From Treponema sp. (lineage in GTDB: Bacteria; Spirochaetota; Spirochaetia; Treponematales; Treponemataceae): a stretch of 64,000 nt of DNA. The notes beneath the pieces are model-generated. The model was not told where the DNA came from, made no database searches, and saw nothing but the letters and a program-made list of their open reading frames with translations. Positions 52,518 through 61,033 of the stretch are shown piece after piece (position 1 is the stretch's first letter; each line of letters starts with the position of its first letter). The stretch is taken from contig JAKSLY010000001.1 in NCBI GenBank assembly GCA_024400955.1, forward strand, positions 1 to 64,000, given 5' to 3'. Position numbers and translations under genes: made by a program.

Positions 52518-53774
52518 ATGTTTGACAATATCATCGGTCAGGAAGCTGTTGTTCAGCTCAAGGAAAATATTATTGAAGGAAAGCTTCCAGGTTCCATCTT
52601 GTTTTCCGGACCTGAGTGTTCGGGCAAGCTTTCCTGTGCACTGGAGACGGCCAGGGTTCTTTCCTGCAGGGAAAAGGGTGAATGGATGTGTACATGTCCA
52701 AGCTGCCTTAAGCACAAGGCCCTCGTGAGCCAGAATGTAATGATTCTAGGTCCCGGCAACAAGATCCTTGAAATTTCCGCAGCAAAGAAAACCCTTCTTT
52801 CCCAGAGCATTGCCAATACTTCTCACGTACCTGCAAGCCGCTATCTTTTTATCCGTGCCTGCAGAAAGCTTGTAAACCGTTTTAGTCCCGTGCTTTGGGA
52901 AGGTGACGACAAGCTTGGAAAATTTTCTCCCCTCATTGAATCCATTAATTATGGACTTGAACAGGTTGCCCCGGGAAGGGCCCTGCCTGACGATGATGAA
53001 CTGAAGAAACTTCTGGATCAGATAGAGGCGGACTGCAGGAAGCTTGAAAGTTCATTCCTTTACGATTCACTGCCTGTTTCCCAGATAAGGAACATTTCCT
53101 CTTGGGCAAACCTTACCTCTGCATCGGGAAAGAAAGTTCTGATAATGGAAAATGCCGACTGCATGATGGAAAGCTCCAAGAATGCCCTTCTGAAAATTCT
53201 TGAGGAACCTCCTGAGGACGTGATATTCATCCTGCTTACTTCCAGGCGCGGTTCCATTCTTCCAACGATTCTTTCAAGGGTAAGGACCTATTCATTTTAT
53301 GAGCGTCCTGTCGAAGTCCAGAAGAAGGTTATAGAAAAAGTCTTTCATTATAACGGCGGTTTTGATCCTTCAAAAATGCCTTCATCCATTAATGATTTTC
53401 TCCAGTCCTATCTTCCGGTTAATCCTGACGTGATAAAGCTGTCTGCACGGAATTTCTTTAATTCCATTGCCATGGGGCGTGTGCCGGACATTAACCAGAC
53501 TCTGGCTGAATGTTCTTCCTTTGAGCCTCGCATCCTCTTCAGGCTGTTCCTCAGGGGAATTATCGATGCCCAGAAGGAACTCATGGTTTCAAGGAATTGT
53601 GGCGGTGCAGGAGCTGAAAGTTCAGCAGCCCTTCTGGAAAAACTTCGCTATGCCTATAACAGCGTTAACGTATACAACCAGAAACCCCAGGCTTGCCTTG
53701 AGGAACTTACCAGAAGCATCATGCAGATAAATTATGTCAATGGCGGCATATTCAGGCAGGTAAGCGATGATTGA
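52518..53774 (+). CDS. holB: DNA polymerase III delta-prime-like clamp-loader subunit
   Basis: The 418-residue protein begins MFDNIIGQEAVVQLKENIIEGKLPGSILFSGP, the usual start of delta-prime/gamma subunits, with a P-loop-like GPECSGKLS lacking the Ser/Thr after Lys, as expected of the non-hydrolysing delta-prime. A zinc-knuckle segment CTCPSCLKHKAL follows. The later VLIMENADCMMESSKNALLKILEEPPEDVIFILLTSRRGSILPTILSRVRTYSF is the DnaX/HolB sensor region with the SRC-like motif reduced to SRV. An insertion after the zinc knuckle makes it longer than the E. coli protein. The last 8 bases overlap the kinase gene. Confidence 0.85.
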   Translation: MFDNIIGQEAVVQLKENIIEGKLPGSILFSGPECSGKLSCALETARVLSCREKGEWMCTCPSCLKHKALVSQNVMILGPGNKILEISAAKKTLLSQSIANTSHVPASRYLFIRACRKLVNRFSPVLWEGDDKLGKFSPLIESINYGLEQVAPGRALPDDDELKKLLDQIEADCRKLESSFLYDSLPVSQIRNISSWANLTSASGKKVLIMENADCMMESSKNALLKILEEPPEDVIFILLTSRRGSILPTILSRVRTYSFYERPVEVQKKVIEKVFHYNGGFDPSKMPSSINDFLQSYLPVNPDVIKLSARNFFNSIAMGRVPDINQTLAECSSFEPRILFRLFLRGIIDAQKELMVSRNCGGAGAESSAALLEKLRYAYNSVNVYNQKPQACLEELTRSIMQINYVNGGIFRQVSDD

Positions 53775-54957
53775 CTTTGTAGGCAAGGCTTCTGAGAAAA
53801 TCCAGAAGCTTTCAAAGGAACAGATTGAACGCATCATTTCCATGATTAATGAGGAAAACGAGGTCTTTGATTCCATTCTTGAAAGCCTTGATTCCGGAAT
53901 AATTGTTCTTGACAACAGGTTCCTGATTCAAAAAATCAACAGGGCGGTTAAGCGGTTTGTTCCGGTTTCCTCAAGCCTTTTTGAGGAAGAAAACCCCGTG
54001 TGGGACTGTCTTCTGGATGAGGATATCAGCCAGTTCATCAGGAAAAACCTGGAAAAGAACATTTCCCACGTGGAGGAGGAATTTTCCGTTTACATCAATG
54101 GAAAGACTCTTTTTGTCGGTGTTTCAATAGTTCCCCTGTGTCGCAAGGGGGATATCTGCGGTTCCATAATAATCTTCCGCGACATGACGGCCAAGCGTCA
54201 GCAGCAGATCCTGACCCACCGCATGGAAAGCCTTTCTTCGCTGACAAATCTTGCGGCTTCCGTTGCCCATGAAATAAAGAATCCCCTTGGAGCCATAAGC
54301 ATTCATGTACAGCTTTTGCAGAAGGCGGTAAAAAAAAGCAGGGAAGGTGACGGCATTCTTCCTGATGAAAAATTCATGGAAAGGTATCTCGATGTCGTTA
54401 ACGAGGAGATTGAGCGCCTTAATTCCACCGTAATGGATTTTCTTTTTGCAGTGCGTCCAGTAAAGGCGGAGCTGGTTCTTTGCGACCCGGACAAAACCAT
54501 AGGAAAGGCCCTTGATCTTTTTGCACCGGAATTCAACGAGAGGGGCATAAGGCTCATATTAAAGCTTGCAGAAAACGGGACAAAGATTCTCCTTGATGAA
54601 AAACTGTTCAGGGATGTCCTTGTGAACCTGGTTCAGAATGCAAAGGCTGCCCTTGGGAAAACAGAAAAGGATGAAATGACCATTGCCGTAACGTCCCTTG
54701 TAAGGAACGACCGTTACATTCTGACTGTTGCAGACACGGGATGCGGCATGGACAAGGAAACCATGGACCGGGTCTTTGAACCATATTATACTACAAAGGC
54801 GGACGGCACAGGGCTTGGCCTTACAACGGTTTATAAGATAGTCAAGGAATTCAATGGGGAAATAACGGTTTCTTCTGAACTTGGAAGGGGTTCTATCTTT
54901 ACGATAAGTCTCCCTGTACCCCAGAAGGAAACAATGCTTCTTGAACAGGTAAAGTAG
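53767..54957 (+). CDS. Sensor histidine kinase, NtrB/AtoS-like (cytoplasmic)
   Basis: The 396-residue kinase has no membrane helix. A PAS domain (about 35-150, with LESLDSGIIVLDNRFLIQKINRAVKRF and IIIFRDMTAKRQQQ) precedes the phosphoacceptor H-box ASVAHEIKNPLGAISIHVQLL with His168. The ATPase domain shows the N box LVNLVQNAKAALG, the G1 box VADTGCGMD and the G2 box GTGLGLTTV. The partner regulator starts 3 bp downstream. The kinase gene overlaps the clamp-loader gene by 8 bp. The signal is unknown; NtrB-like kinases read nitrogen or other cytoplasmic cues. Confidence 0.93.
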   Translation: MIDFVGKASEKIQKLSKEQIERIISMINEENEVFDSILESLDSGIIVLDNRFLIQKINRAVKRFVPVSSSLFEEENPVWDCLLDEDISQFIRKNLEKNISHVEEEFSVYINGKTLFVGVSIVPLCRKGDICGSIIIFRDMTAKRQQQILTHRMESLSSLTNLAASVAHEIKNPLGAISIHVQLLQKAVKKSREGDGILPDEKFMERYLDVVNEEIERLNSTVMDFLFAVRPVKAELVLCDPDKTIGKALDLFAPEFNERGIRLILKLAENGTKILLDEKLFRDVLVNLVQNAKAALGKTEKDEMTIAVTSLVRNDRYILTVADTGCGMDKETMDRVFEPYYTTKADGTGLGLTTVYKIVKEFNGEITVSSELGRGSIFTISLPVPQKETMLLEQVK

Positions 54958-54960
54958 AAA

Positions 54961-56337
54961 ATGAAATTTACGCTTCTTGTCATTGATGATGAAAAAAACA
55001 TTCGCGAAGGTCTTGCCGCCAACTTTGAACTTGAAGGATATGCCGTAAAGACGGCTGCTTCCGGTGAAGAGGGCCTTGACCTCATTTCCAAGGGTGACAT
55101 TGACCTTGTAATCACTGACCTGAGGATGCCTGGAATTACCGGTGAAGAGGTCCTGAAGCATGTGGCCACTACTACGCCAGGCATTCCTGTCATAGTTCTG
55201 ACGGGACACGGAAGCATTGATTCCGCGGTGGATGCCATGCGCCATGGGGCCTATGATTTTCTTACAAAGCCCCTTAACCTGGATCAGCTTGGTCTTATCG
55301 TAAAGCGTGCCCTTGAAACCCACGAGATGAAGCTGGAACACCAGCAGCTTGTAAAATCGGTGGAGGATGACAGGGCCCTCAAGTCCATGATAGGCAAGTC
55401 GCCGGCCATGGTAAAGATTCAGGAAATCATAAAAAAAGCTGCAGCATCAAGGGCCAGCGTCCTCATTACCGGGGAAAGCGGAGTTGGCAAGGAAGTTGTG
55501 GCCAGGGCTGTACATGACCTGTCGTCGCGCCATGATAACAAGATGGTCAACGTCCATTGTGCTGCATTGAGCGAAACCCTTCTTGAAAGCGAGCTTTTTG
55601 GCCATGAAAAGGGTGCCTTTACCGGAGCCGAACACATGCAGAAGGGAAGGTTTGAACTTGCCCATGGCGGAACCATATTTCTTGATGAAATTGGGGAAAT
55701 CAACCAGAGCGTGCAGATAAAAATCCTCCGTGTTCTTGCTGAACGGAAATTCGAGCGTGTAGGCGGTGAGCAGACTATAGATGTCGATGTGCGTGTTGTT
55801 GCTGCCACAAACCGTGACCTGGAGGCGGAAATTAAGGCAGGCCGGTTCCGTGAAGACCTTTACTACAGGCTGAACGTAATCCATATTCATGTGCCGCCCC
55901 TTCGCGAACGAAAAAGCGACATTCCTCTCTTGGCCCAGGCTTTTCTTGCTGAATTCTGCAGGGAAAACAGCAAGGAGATAAAGGGATTTGATTCACGGGC
56001 AAAGGCTGCCTTGAGCAGATATGACTGGCCCGGTAACATTCGCGAGCTCAGGAACTGTGTTGAAAGTGCAGTCGTAATGTGTTCCGACAGTGAGATAAGC
56101 CTGGAAGATCTTCCACCCCAGGTTTCAAAGAATTCCGAGGACATGGGAATTGTCATTCCCCTTGGAATTCCCCTTGAAGAATCGGAAAAAATCATAATCC
56201 GCCAGAATCTTGCTGCCAACAGGAACAACAGGACAAAGACTGCTGAAGTTCTTGGCATTGGAAGAAAGACTCTTCAAAGAAAGCTTGCGGAATGGGGTAT
56301 GGAAGAAGGTGAGGGCCCGGATGGAGACAATGTATGA
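54961..56337 (+). CDS. Sigma-54-dependent response regulator, NtrC family
   Basis: The 458-residue activator has three domains. The receiver contains VIDDEKNIREGL and the phosphorylation site Asp53 in ITDLRMPG. The AAA+ domain (about 140-370) has Walker A GESGVGKEV, the sigma-54 contact loop GAFTGA, Walker B GTIFLDEIGEI and the R-finger region YYRLNVIHIHVPPLRER. A Fis-type helix-turn-helix lies at about 415-448 (RTKTAEVLGIGRKTLQRKLAEWG). The partner kinase is directly upstream. A sigma-54 gene is not in this window, and no TGGCAC-N5-TTGCA promoter was found in it. Confidence 0.96.
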   Translation: MKFTLLVIDDEKNIREGLAANFELEGYAVKTAASGEEGLDLISKGDIDLVITDLRMPGITGEEVLKHVATTTPGIPVIVLTGHGSIDSAVDAMRHGAYDFLTKPLNLDQLGLIVKRALETHEMKLEHQQLVKSVEDDRALKSMIGKSPAMVKIQEIIKKAAASRASVLITGESGVGKEVVARAVHDLSSRHDNKMVNVHCAALSETLLESELFGHEKGAFTGAEHMQKGRFELAHGGTIFLDEIGEINQSVQIKILRVLAERKFERVGGEQTIDVDVRVVAATNRDLEAEIKAGRFREDLYYRLNVIHIHVPPLRERKSDIPLLAQAFLAEFCRENSKEIKGFDSRAKAALSRYDWPGNIRELRNCVESAVVMCSDSEISLEDLPPQVSKNSEDMGIVIPLGIPLEESEKIIIRQNLAANRNNRTKTAEVLGIGRKTLQRKLAEWGMEEGEGPDGDNV

Positions 56338-56875
56338 CAGGCTTGGAGACCTTCTGAGCCAGACCCTTAGTGATGGTTTCGTAAAGATTGTTAAAAAAGA
56401 GGATATTGTTCCACAAAGCCCTGAGCCGGATACCGCCGGAAAAAGAAGTGAAGAAAAATTCTATGAAGTGCCGGAGGACAAGATCCTTAGAAACGGTTGT
56501 GCTGCAGGCGCATACGGAAAGCCTGGGAGTGAAGGGGCCTTTAATTCTGCTGCTGGTAAGTCTGAAAAATCTGCTAAGTCCGGTGGATCAGGAAATTCCA
56601 TGGGACAGGAATCAAAGCCAAAACAGGGGCAGGCAACTGTCATTCATGCTGCAAATGGGGAGATTCTTGATCCGGCTGTTGCAGCAGCCTGCAGGTTACT
56701 TGGTGTCACCCCTGATGTCACGGAAGAAGAATTGAAGTCAGCTTACAGGCAAAAGCTTATGTATTACCATCCTGATAAGCATGGCCAGAACGAGATCATG
56801 AAGAAAGTAGCCACCAACAAGACCATGCAGGTAATCGATGCCTACAATCTCCTTATGGAAAGGTTCAAGAAATAG
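56321..56875 (+). CDS. J-domain protein with long disordered N-terminal part
   Basis: The 184-residue protein starts within the last codons of the regulator gene, following a GGTGAGG site. Residues 1-30 form a short helix (DRLGDLLSQTLSDGFVKIVK), and about 35-115 are low complexity rich in Ser, Gly, Lys and Pro. The C-terminal ~65 residues are a DnaJ domain: ACRLLGVTPDVTEEELKSAYRQKLMYYHPDKHG with the HPD motif at His150-Pro151-Asp152, and then DAYNLLMERFK. The J domain placed at the C-terminus, without Gly/Phe or zinc domains, marks it as a specialised co-chaperone of DnaK. Its client is unknown; the coupling to an NtrC-type regulator is notable. Confidence 0.85.
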   Translation: METMYDRLGDLLSQTLSDGFVKIVKKEDIVPQSPEPDTAGKRSEEKFYEVPEDKILRNGCAAGAYGKPGSEGAFNSAAGKSEKSAKSGGSGNSMGQESKPKQGQATVIHAANGEILDPAVAAACRLLGVTPDVTEEELKSAYRQKLMYYHPDKHGQNEIMKKVATNKTMQVIDAYNLLMERFKK

Positions 56876-56939
56876 AAAACTCCCTTTTGTCCATGGTTCA
56901 TGGTGGGCAACTGCCTTTAAAAAATGCAAAGTGTAAAAA

Positions 56940-57003
56940 AAAGTACAGTTTTGCAAGGGAACTGAACGTGTAAAGACACATTCCAAAGCAAACACTGTAC
57001 TTT
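56940..57003. repeat. Long inverted repeat between the J-domain gene and glgC
   Basis: AAAGTACAGTTTTGC (56940-56954) and GCAAACACTGTACTTT (56988-57003) pair with a single bulge around 33 bases that include a second small hairpin (GTGT-AAAG-ACAC). The whole could form a cruciform or a stable RNA stem. Confidence 0.6.
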
Positions 57004-57010
57004 CCTATTT

Positions 57011-57043
57011 AAAACCCCACTGCCTTGTAATCTGGGGTTTGAA
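57011..57043. terminator. Bidirectional terminator between convergent genes
   Basis: AAACCCCA and TGGGGTTT form an eight-base-pair stem with a 13-base loop. T-rich tracts lie on both sides for the two strands (an eight-T run starting about seven bases after it on the plus strand, TTTTAAAT on the minus strand). Confidence 0.65.
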
Positions 57044-57062
57044 TGCTTTTTTTTGTGGAACC

Positions 57063-58358
57063 TTAGATTACAGTTCCATCAGGGATAACTGCTCCCTTGC
57101 GGATTACGATGATTCCGTCTGCACTGTAGAACAGGCCATGGTCACCGTCTTCGTAAGTCTTTCCGCTTACATTGATGCAGCAGTTGTTACCGATATGGGC
57201 ATTCTTGTCGATGATGGCGCGTTCAATCTTGCAGCCCTTACCGATACCCATGTCAGGAATCTTCTTCTTCTTGTTTGCAGCCTTTTCTTCATCTGTTTCG
57301 TAGAAGTCGGCACCCATCATTACAACACCCTTAAGGTCACAGTCTTCGCGGATGATTGAGCGCACACCGATTACAGACTTCTTGATGCTGCTGTCAGAAA
57401 TAACGCATCCTTCACTTGCGAGGGTAGAAGTAAGTGTTGCATTGTTGATCTTGCTTGGAGGAAGGTTGCTCATCTGTGTGTAGACAGGCTTTGTTTCCTC
57501 GTACATGTTGAATGCAGGAACAGGGTTTGTAAGGTCAAGGGTTGCTTCGTAGAAAGAACGGATTGTACCGATGTCTTCCCAGTAGTCGTTGAAGATGTAG
57601 CTTGAAACCTTCTTGTTCTTGATTGCCATCGGAATGATTTCCTTTCCGAAGTCAGTCTTTTCGTTGTTAAGGAGTTCTTCCATTGTGTCGGCATTGAAAA
57701 TGTAAATACCCATGGAAGCAAGGTATTCAAGTTCTGCAGGAAGGTCTCCGCGTGATTTTTCAGGAATCTTCCAGTGGTCGATGTTAAGGTCAGCTGCAGG
57801 CTTTTCCATGAATGCAGTGATCTTGTTCTGGTCGTCAACCTGCATGATGCCAAATCCTGTTGCATCGCGGCGGTTTACTGCCTTTGCTGCAATTGTAATG
57901 TCTGAACCGCTTTCGATGTGCTGGTTCATGAATTCCTTAAGGTCCATCTTGTAGAGCTGGTCACCTGAAAGGATGATGTAGTGTGTTGGCTTCTGAACGC
58001 GGAAGTGACCGAAGTTCTTGCGAACGGCGTCGGCAGTACCTTCGTACCATCCTGAATGCTCGAGGGTCTGTTCAGCAGCAAGAATTTCTACGAATCCGCC
58101 AGAGAAGCGGTCAAAGTTGTATGAGTTGTTGATGTGCAGATGGAGTGATGCCGAGTTAAACTGTGTAAGAAGGTAAATCTTCTTGTATCCAGAGTTGATA
58201 CAGTTTGAAATTGGGATGTCTACAATTCTGTACTTTCCGCCGAATGGAACAGCCGGCTTTGAACGTTCCTTTGTGAGAGGGTAAAGACGAGTTCCCTTTC
58301 CACCACCAAGGATGATTGCAAGTACTCTTGGTTCTTCAGGTGTTTTTTTCGATGCCAT
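57063..58358 (-). CDS. glgC: Glucose-1-phosphate adenylyltransferase
   Basis: GlgC makes ADP-glucose for glycogen. The 431-residue protein has the nucleotide-binding LAIILGGGKGTRLYPLTKERSKPAVPFGGKYRIVDIPISNCINSG, the HSGWYEGTADAVRKN and HYIILSGDQLYKMD segments, the glucose-1-phosphate site FMEKPA and GIYIFN, and a C-terminal left-handed beta-helix with repeated Gly-Ile turns. The start Met is preceded by GGAGG with an 11-base spacing; longer in-frame starts exist at 58376 and 58385. Its presence implies glycogen storage, although no glgA or glgB is in the window. Confidence 0.96.
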   Translation of the reverse strand: MASKKTPEEPRVLAIILGGGKGTRLYPLTKERSKPAVPFGGKYRIVDIPISNCINSGYKKIYLLTQFNSASLHLHINNSYNFDRFSGGFVEILAAEQTLEHSGWYEGTADAVRKNFGHFRVQKPTHYIILSGDQLYKMDLKEFMNQHIESGSDITIAAKAVNRRDATGFGIMQVDDQNKITAFMEKPAADLNIDHWKIPEKSRGDLPAELEYLASMGIYIFNADTMEELLNNEKTDFGKEIIPMAIKNKKVSSYIFNDYWEDIGTIRSFYEATLDLTNPVPAFNMYEETKPVYTQMSNLPPSKINNATLTSTLASEGCVISDSSIKKSVIGVRSIIREDCDLKGVVMMGADFYETDEEKAANKKKKIPDMGIGKGCKIERAIIDKNAHIGNNCCINVSGKTYEDGDHGLFYSADGIIVIRKGAVIPDGTVI

Positions 58359-58399
58359 ATTCTTAAATGCCTCCATAACTGTCAAATGTCGATAGAAAT

Positions 58400-58427
58400 A
58401 TTATAATTCACTTTTTTCAAAATGCAA
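58400..58427 (-). promoter_or_regulatory. glgC promoter
   Basis: On the minus strand TTGCAT (58422-58427), a 16-bp spacer and a perfect TATAAT (58400-58405) precede glgC. The leader is about 35 bases and carries the GGAGG site. Confidence 0.65.
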
Positions 58428-58503
58428 CAAAATTCCACTGGTATAGAAATATTTTCAGAAATCTTCAAAAACTGCAATTCCTTACAGATGCCCTTTTCCC
58501 TTT

Positions 58504-60015
58504 TCAGACGGCGGCTTTCTGTATAAGAAGCTTCCTGAAGTCGGATTCGCACATGGGTTTTGCGTAGAAGAATCCCTGGGCAATGTCGCAACCGATTTTC
58601 TTGAGCATGTCCGACTGGAGCCTTGTTTCCACACCTTCTGCAACTGTCTTTATGTTAAGCTGCTTGGCCATGTTGATTACTGAGGTGATGATGATGCTTT
58701 CCTTTGAATTTTCAGGTGATGCGGAAAGGAATTCCTTGTCCAGCTTTATTACGTCTGCCGGCATGTTCTTGAGCAGGTTGAGGGAAGAATAGCCTGATCC
58801 AAAGTCGTCGATGGATACAAGGAATCCTGCGTTCTTTATTTCCGTCATGACCTTTATGAGCTTCTTCGGGTTGTCAAACATGACGGTTTCCGTAAGTTCC
58901 ACCTCAATCCTGTTCTGGCCTATGTCGTACTGGTCTGCAATGTTCTTGAGTTCCTTGATCAGGTTTGGATTGAACAGGTGGTACCGGCTCAGGTTGAATG
59001 AAATGGTAAGGCTCGGGCCCTGTCCCTGGTGATTCCTGTTCCACAGGTCAAGAAAGCTGCACACCTTGTTGAAAACGAATTTGTCGATTTTTTCTATGAA
59101 GCCGTTGTCCTCAAAAAGCGGAACGAATTTTGCCGGCGCAAGAAATCCCTTGTTGGGGTTGTTCCATCTTATGAGGGCCTCAGCACCCATGATGGTTTCA
59201 TTGTCAAAGCGGAACTTTGGCTGGTAGTACACCTCAAATTCTTCATTGTCCAGGGCATTTTCCATGGTAAGGGTAACTTCGCGCTTCCACTCGTGGGAAT
59301 TCTTCATCTCAGATGTGTATTCAATTACGCGATGGGTGGAATACCTGTTGTGGCAAAGCTTTTGGGCAAGATTTGCCCGGTCCACCATGGATTCAACGGT
59401 GTCAGATGGATTATCTATATAGTAGACACTTGACGTAAACGTAAAGCTGTATTTTTCCGGCAGCATGTCCTGCAGAAGGGTGTTTATGTTGGTCATTTCA
59501 TAGACGCGCTCTTCAATGTTCCAGAAAAAATCCGGGTTCCTGGTAAAGAAAATGAAGTTGTCTGCAAAGTATCTTGTGGTGAATTCCCTTGGGCCGCAGC
59601 ATTCTTCCAGGTGCTTTCCGACTCTCCGCAGTACTTCGTTGCCACCGTGAATGCCAAAACTTTCATTTATAAGGCTAAGATTATCGATGTTGAAGGACAG
59701 GATTATGTATTCGTTTGGTTCAGCAGTGGAAAGAACCTTCCTAACGTTTCTTTCAAAGGTGGAAAAGCTTGCCATGCCCGTAACTGGATCGTGGTCAATG
59801 AGCTTGTTCTTCTTCTGGATTAAAAAGCAGATGAATGAAACTGCAAACAGAAAGAGGGTAACCTGTATGATGATTCCAAGGGTCAGGAAATGGGTGGAAC
59901 TTTCCTGCAGAACCTGAATCTTTTCCCTGGCAGACAGTCCATCCATGACCATGGCAAGAAAAAACAGTGAGACTATGAATTTTAACTTTTTGGCAACGGT
60001 AAGTTTTATTGGCAT
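58504..60015 (-). CDS. EAL-domain c-di-GMP phosphodiesterase with degenerate GGDEF domain
   Basis: The 503-residue protein has one N-terminal hydrophobic helix near residue 20, a second near 45-65 (IIQVTLFLFAVSFICFLI), a GGDEF-like domain and an EAL domain. The GGDEF domain is degenerate: the position of the active motif reads RYFADNF, so it should not make c-di-GMP. The EAL domain looks active: GAEALIRWNNP, the Asn in SFNLSRYHL, ELTETVMFD, SIDDFGSGYSSLNLLKNMPADVIKLDKEF and the late VAEGVET. Two transmembrane helices place it in the inner membrane. An in-frame TTG at 60024 is an alternative start. It is divergent from flgF, suggesting a link with motility control. Confidence 0.92.
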   Translation of the reverse strand: MPIKLTVAKKLKFIVSLFFLAMVMDGLSAREKIQVLQESSTHFLTLGIIIQVTLFLFAVSFICFLIQKKNKLIDHDPVTGMASFSTFERNVRKVLSTAEPNEYIILSFNIDNLSLINESFGIHGGNEVLRRVGKHLEECCGPREFTTRYFADNFIFFTRNPDFFWNIEERVYEMTNINTLLQDMLPEKYSFTFTSSVYYIDNPSDTVESMVDRANLAQKLCHNRYSTHRVIEYTSEMKNSHEWKREVTLTMENALDNEEFEVYYQPKFRFDNETIMGAEALIRWNNPNKGFLAPAKFVPLFEDNGFIEKIDKFVFNKVCSFLDLWNRNHQGQGPSLTISFNLSRYHLFNPNLIKELKNIADQYDIGQNRIEVELTETVMFDNPKKLIKVMTEIKNAGFLVSIDDFGSGYSSLNLLKNMPADVIKLDKEFLSASPENSKESIIITSVINMAKQLNIKTVAEGVETRLQSDMLKKIGCDIAQGFFYAKPMCESDFRKLLIQKAAV

Positions 60016-60019
60016 CCTT

Positions 60020-60121
60020 TCCAACTTTTTTACTCGAGATGAATCTCCAAGACTAACCTTGGAGTCACCAATTGCCTCTCTCCTAACGTTTCAATTATAT
60101 ACCAGCTTTGCATAATTTCAA
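60020..60121 (-). promoter_or_regulatory. Promoter and structured leader of the EAL gene
   Basis: On the minus strand TTGAAA (60116-60121), a 16-bp spacer and TATAAT (60094-60099) start a leader of about 70 bases. In it CTCCAAG/CTTGGAG (60045-60064) forms a perfect seven-base-pair hairpin. A second hairpin GAGAT/ATCTC (60036-60047) uses part of the same bases, so only one can form at a time. No known c-di-GMP riboswitch core was recognised. Confidence 0.45.
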
Positions 60122-60134
60122 GGAATTTATTTCC

Positions 60135-60162
60135 TAAACTGGAAGATGGCAAATTCCGATAA
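60135..60162 (+). promoter_or_regulatory. Sigma-28-like promoter of flgF-flgG
   Basis: TAAA (60135-60138), 16 bases and TCCGATAA (60155-60162) closely match the flagellar sigma-28 consensus TAAA-N15-GCCGATAA. It lies 17 bp before the flgF ATG, after the expected start of transcription near 60170. Confidence 0.6.
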
Positions 60163-60179
60163 AGTATGTGAGGTTGAAT

Positions 60180-60980
60180 ATGATTAGAGGCTGGTATATT
60201 GGTGCAAGCGGAATGAATGCACAGCAGAACAGGCTGGACGCCATTTCGAACAATCTTGCAAACGTAGACACAACGGGTTTCAAGAAGGAAATTCCCGTAA
60301 GCAAGGAATTCTCGGAACTTCTCCTTAGAAGAACTCAGGCTGACGGAGTTTACAGGACATCTTTCGGTTCTGCAGATGCAGCTCCAATTATCGGCTCAAT
60401 CGGTCTTGGCGTGGAAACCAACGAACTTTACACGGACTTCCAGCAGGGATCATTCAAGAATACGGATACAAAGACTGACCTTGCCCTAAGCGGCGAAGGA
60501 TTTTTTGCAGTTGAAACTCCAAACGGCGAACGCTACACAAGAAACGGAAACTTCCACCTTGGAAAGGAAGGAATCCTCCTTACAAAGGAAGGATATCCGG
60601 TACTTGGTGAAAACGGCCCTATCCATGTGGAAGACGACAGGTTCTTTGTAAACCAGGACGGCGTTATTTACAACCGCGAGGACAACAGCCTTGTGGACCG
60701 CATTAAGGTTGTACGCTTTGAAAACGAGCGTTACCTGAAAAAGCAGGGTTCTTCCATGTGGAACACAAATGACATTGCAGGCATTCCCCACATTGCGGAA
60801 GGGGATGAGCGTCCAAGGTTCCTGCAGGGATACACGGAAACAAGCAACGTCAACATCGTAAACGAAATGGTTCAGATGATTGAAGTAAACCGCGCATACG
60901 AGGCAAACCAGAAGTCGGTTCAGACATCGGACAGCATGATGGACACCCTCTGGTCAAAGGTTGTAACTGTAAACCGCTAG
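60180..60980 (+). CDS. flgF: Flagellar basal-body rod protein FlgF
   Basis: FlgF is a proximal rod protein of the flagellar motor; in spirochaetes it builds the rod of the periplasmic flagella. The 266-residue protein starts MIRGWYIGASGMNAQQNRLDAISNNLANVDTTGFKKE, the conserved N-terminal helix of the rod/hook family. It ends NVNIVNEMVQMIEVNRAYEANQKSVQTSDSMMDTLWSKV, the matching C-terminal helix. Length and the divergent middle suit FlgF rather than FlgG. GTGAGGT is six bases before the ATG. It forms a two-gene unit with flgG. Confidence 0.93.
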   Translation: MIRGWYIGASGMNAQQNRLDAISNNLANVDTTGFKKEIPVSKEFSELLLRRTQADGVYRTSFGSADAAPIIGSIGLGVETNELYTDFQQGSFKNTDTKTDLALSGEGFFAVETPNGERYTRNGNFHLGKEGILLTKEGYPVLGENGPIHVEDDRFFVNQDGVIYNREDNSLVDRIKVVRFENERYLKKQGSSMWNTNDIAGIPHIAEGDERPRFLQGYTETSNVNIVNEMVQMIEVNRAYEANQKSVQTSDSMMDTLWSKVVTVNR

Positions 60981-61033
60981 GCCAGGGCGTTTAGCAGGGC
61001 TTTTTTAGGAACATTCATCGGGAGAATTAAATT

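Noticed and set aside
54559-55341. A 260-codon minus-strand frame across the kinase/regulator junction
   Set aside because: Both sense genes have full sets of catalytic motifs there, so the antisense frame is a codon-bias shadow.
60020-60090. c-di-GMP riboswitch upstream of the EAL gene
   Set aside because: The conserved GEMM core and its tetraloop-receptor elements could not be found.
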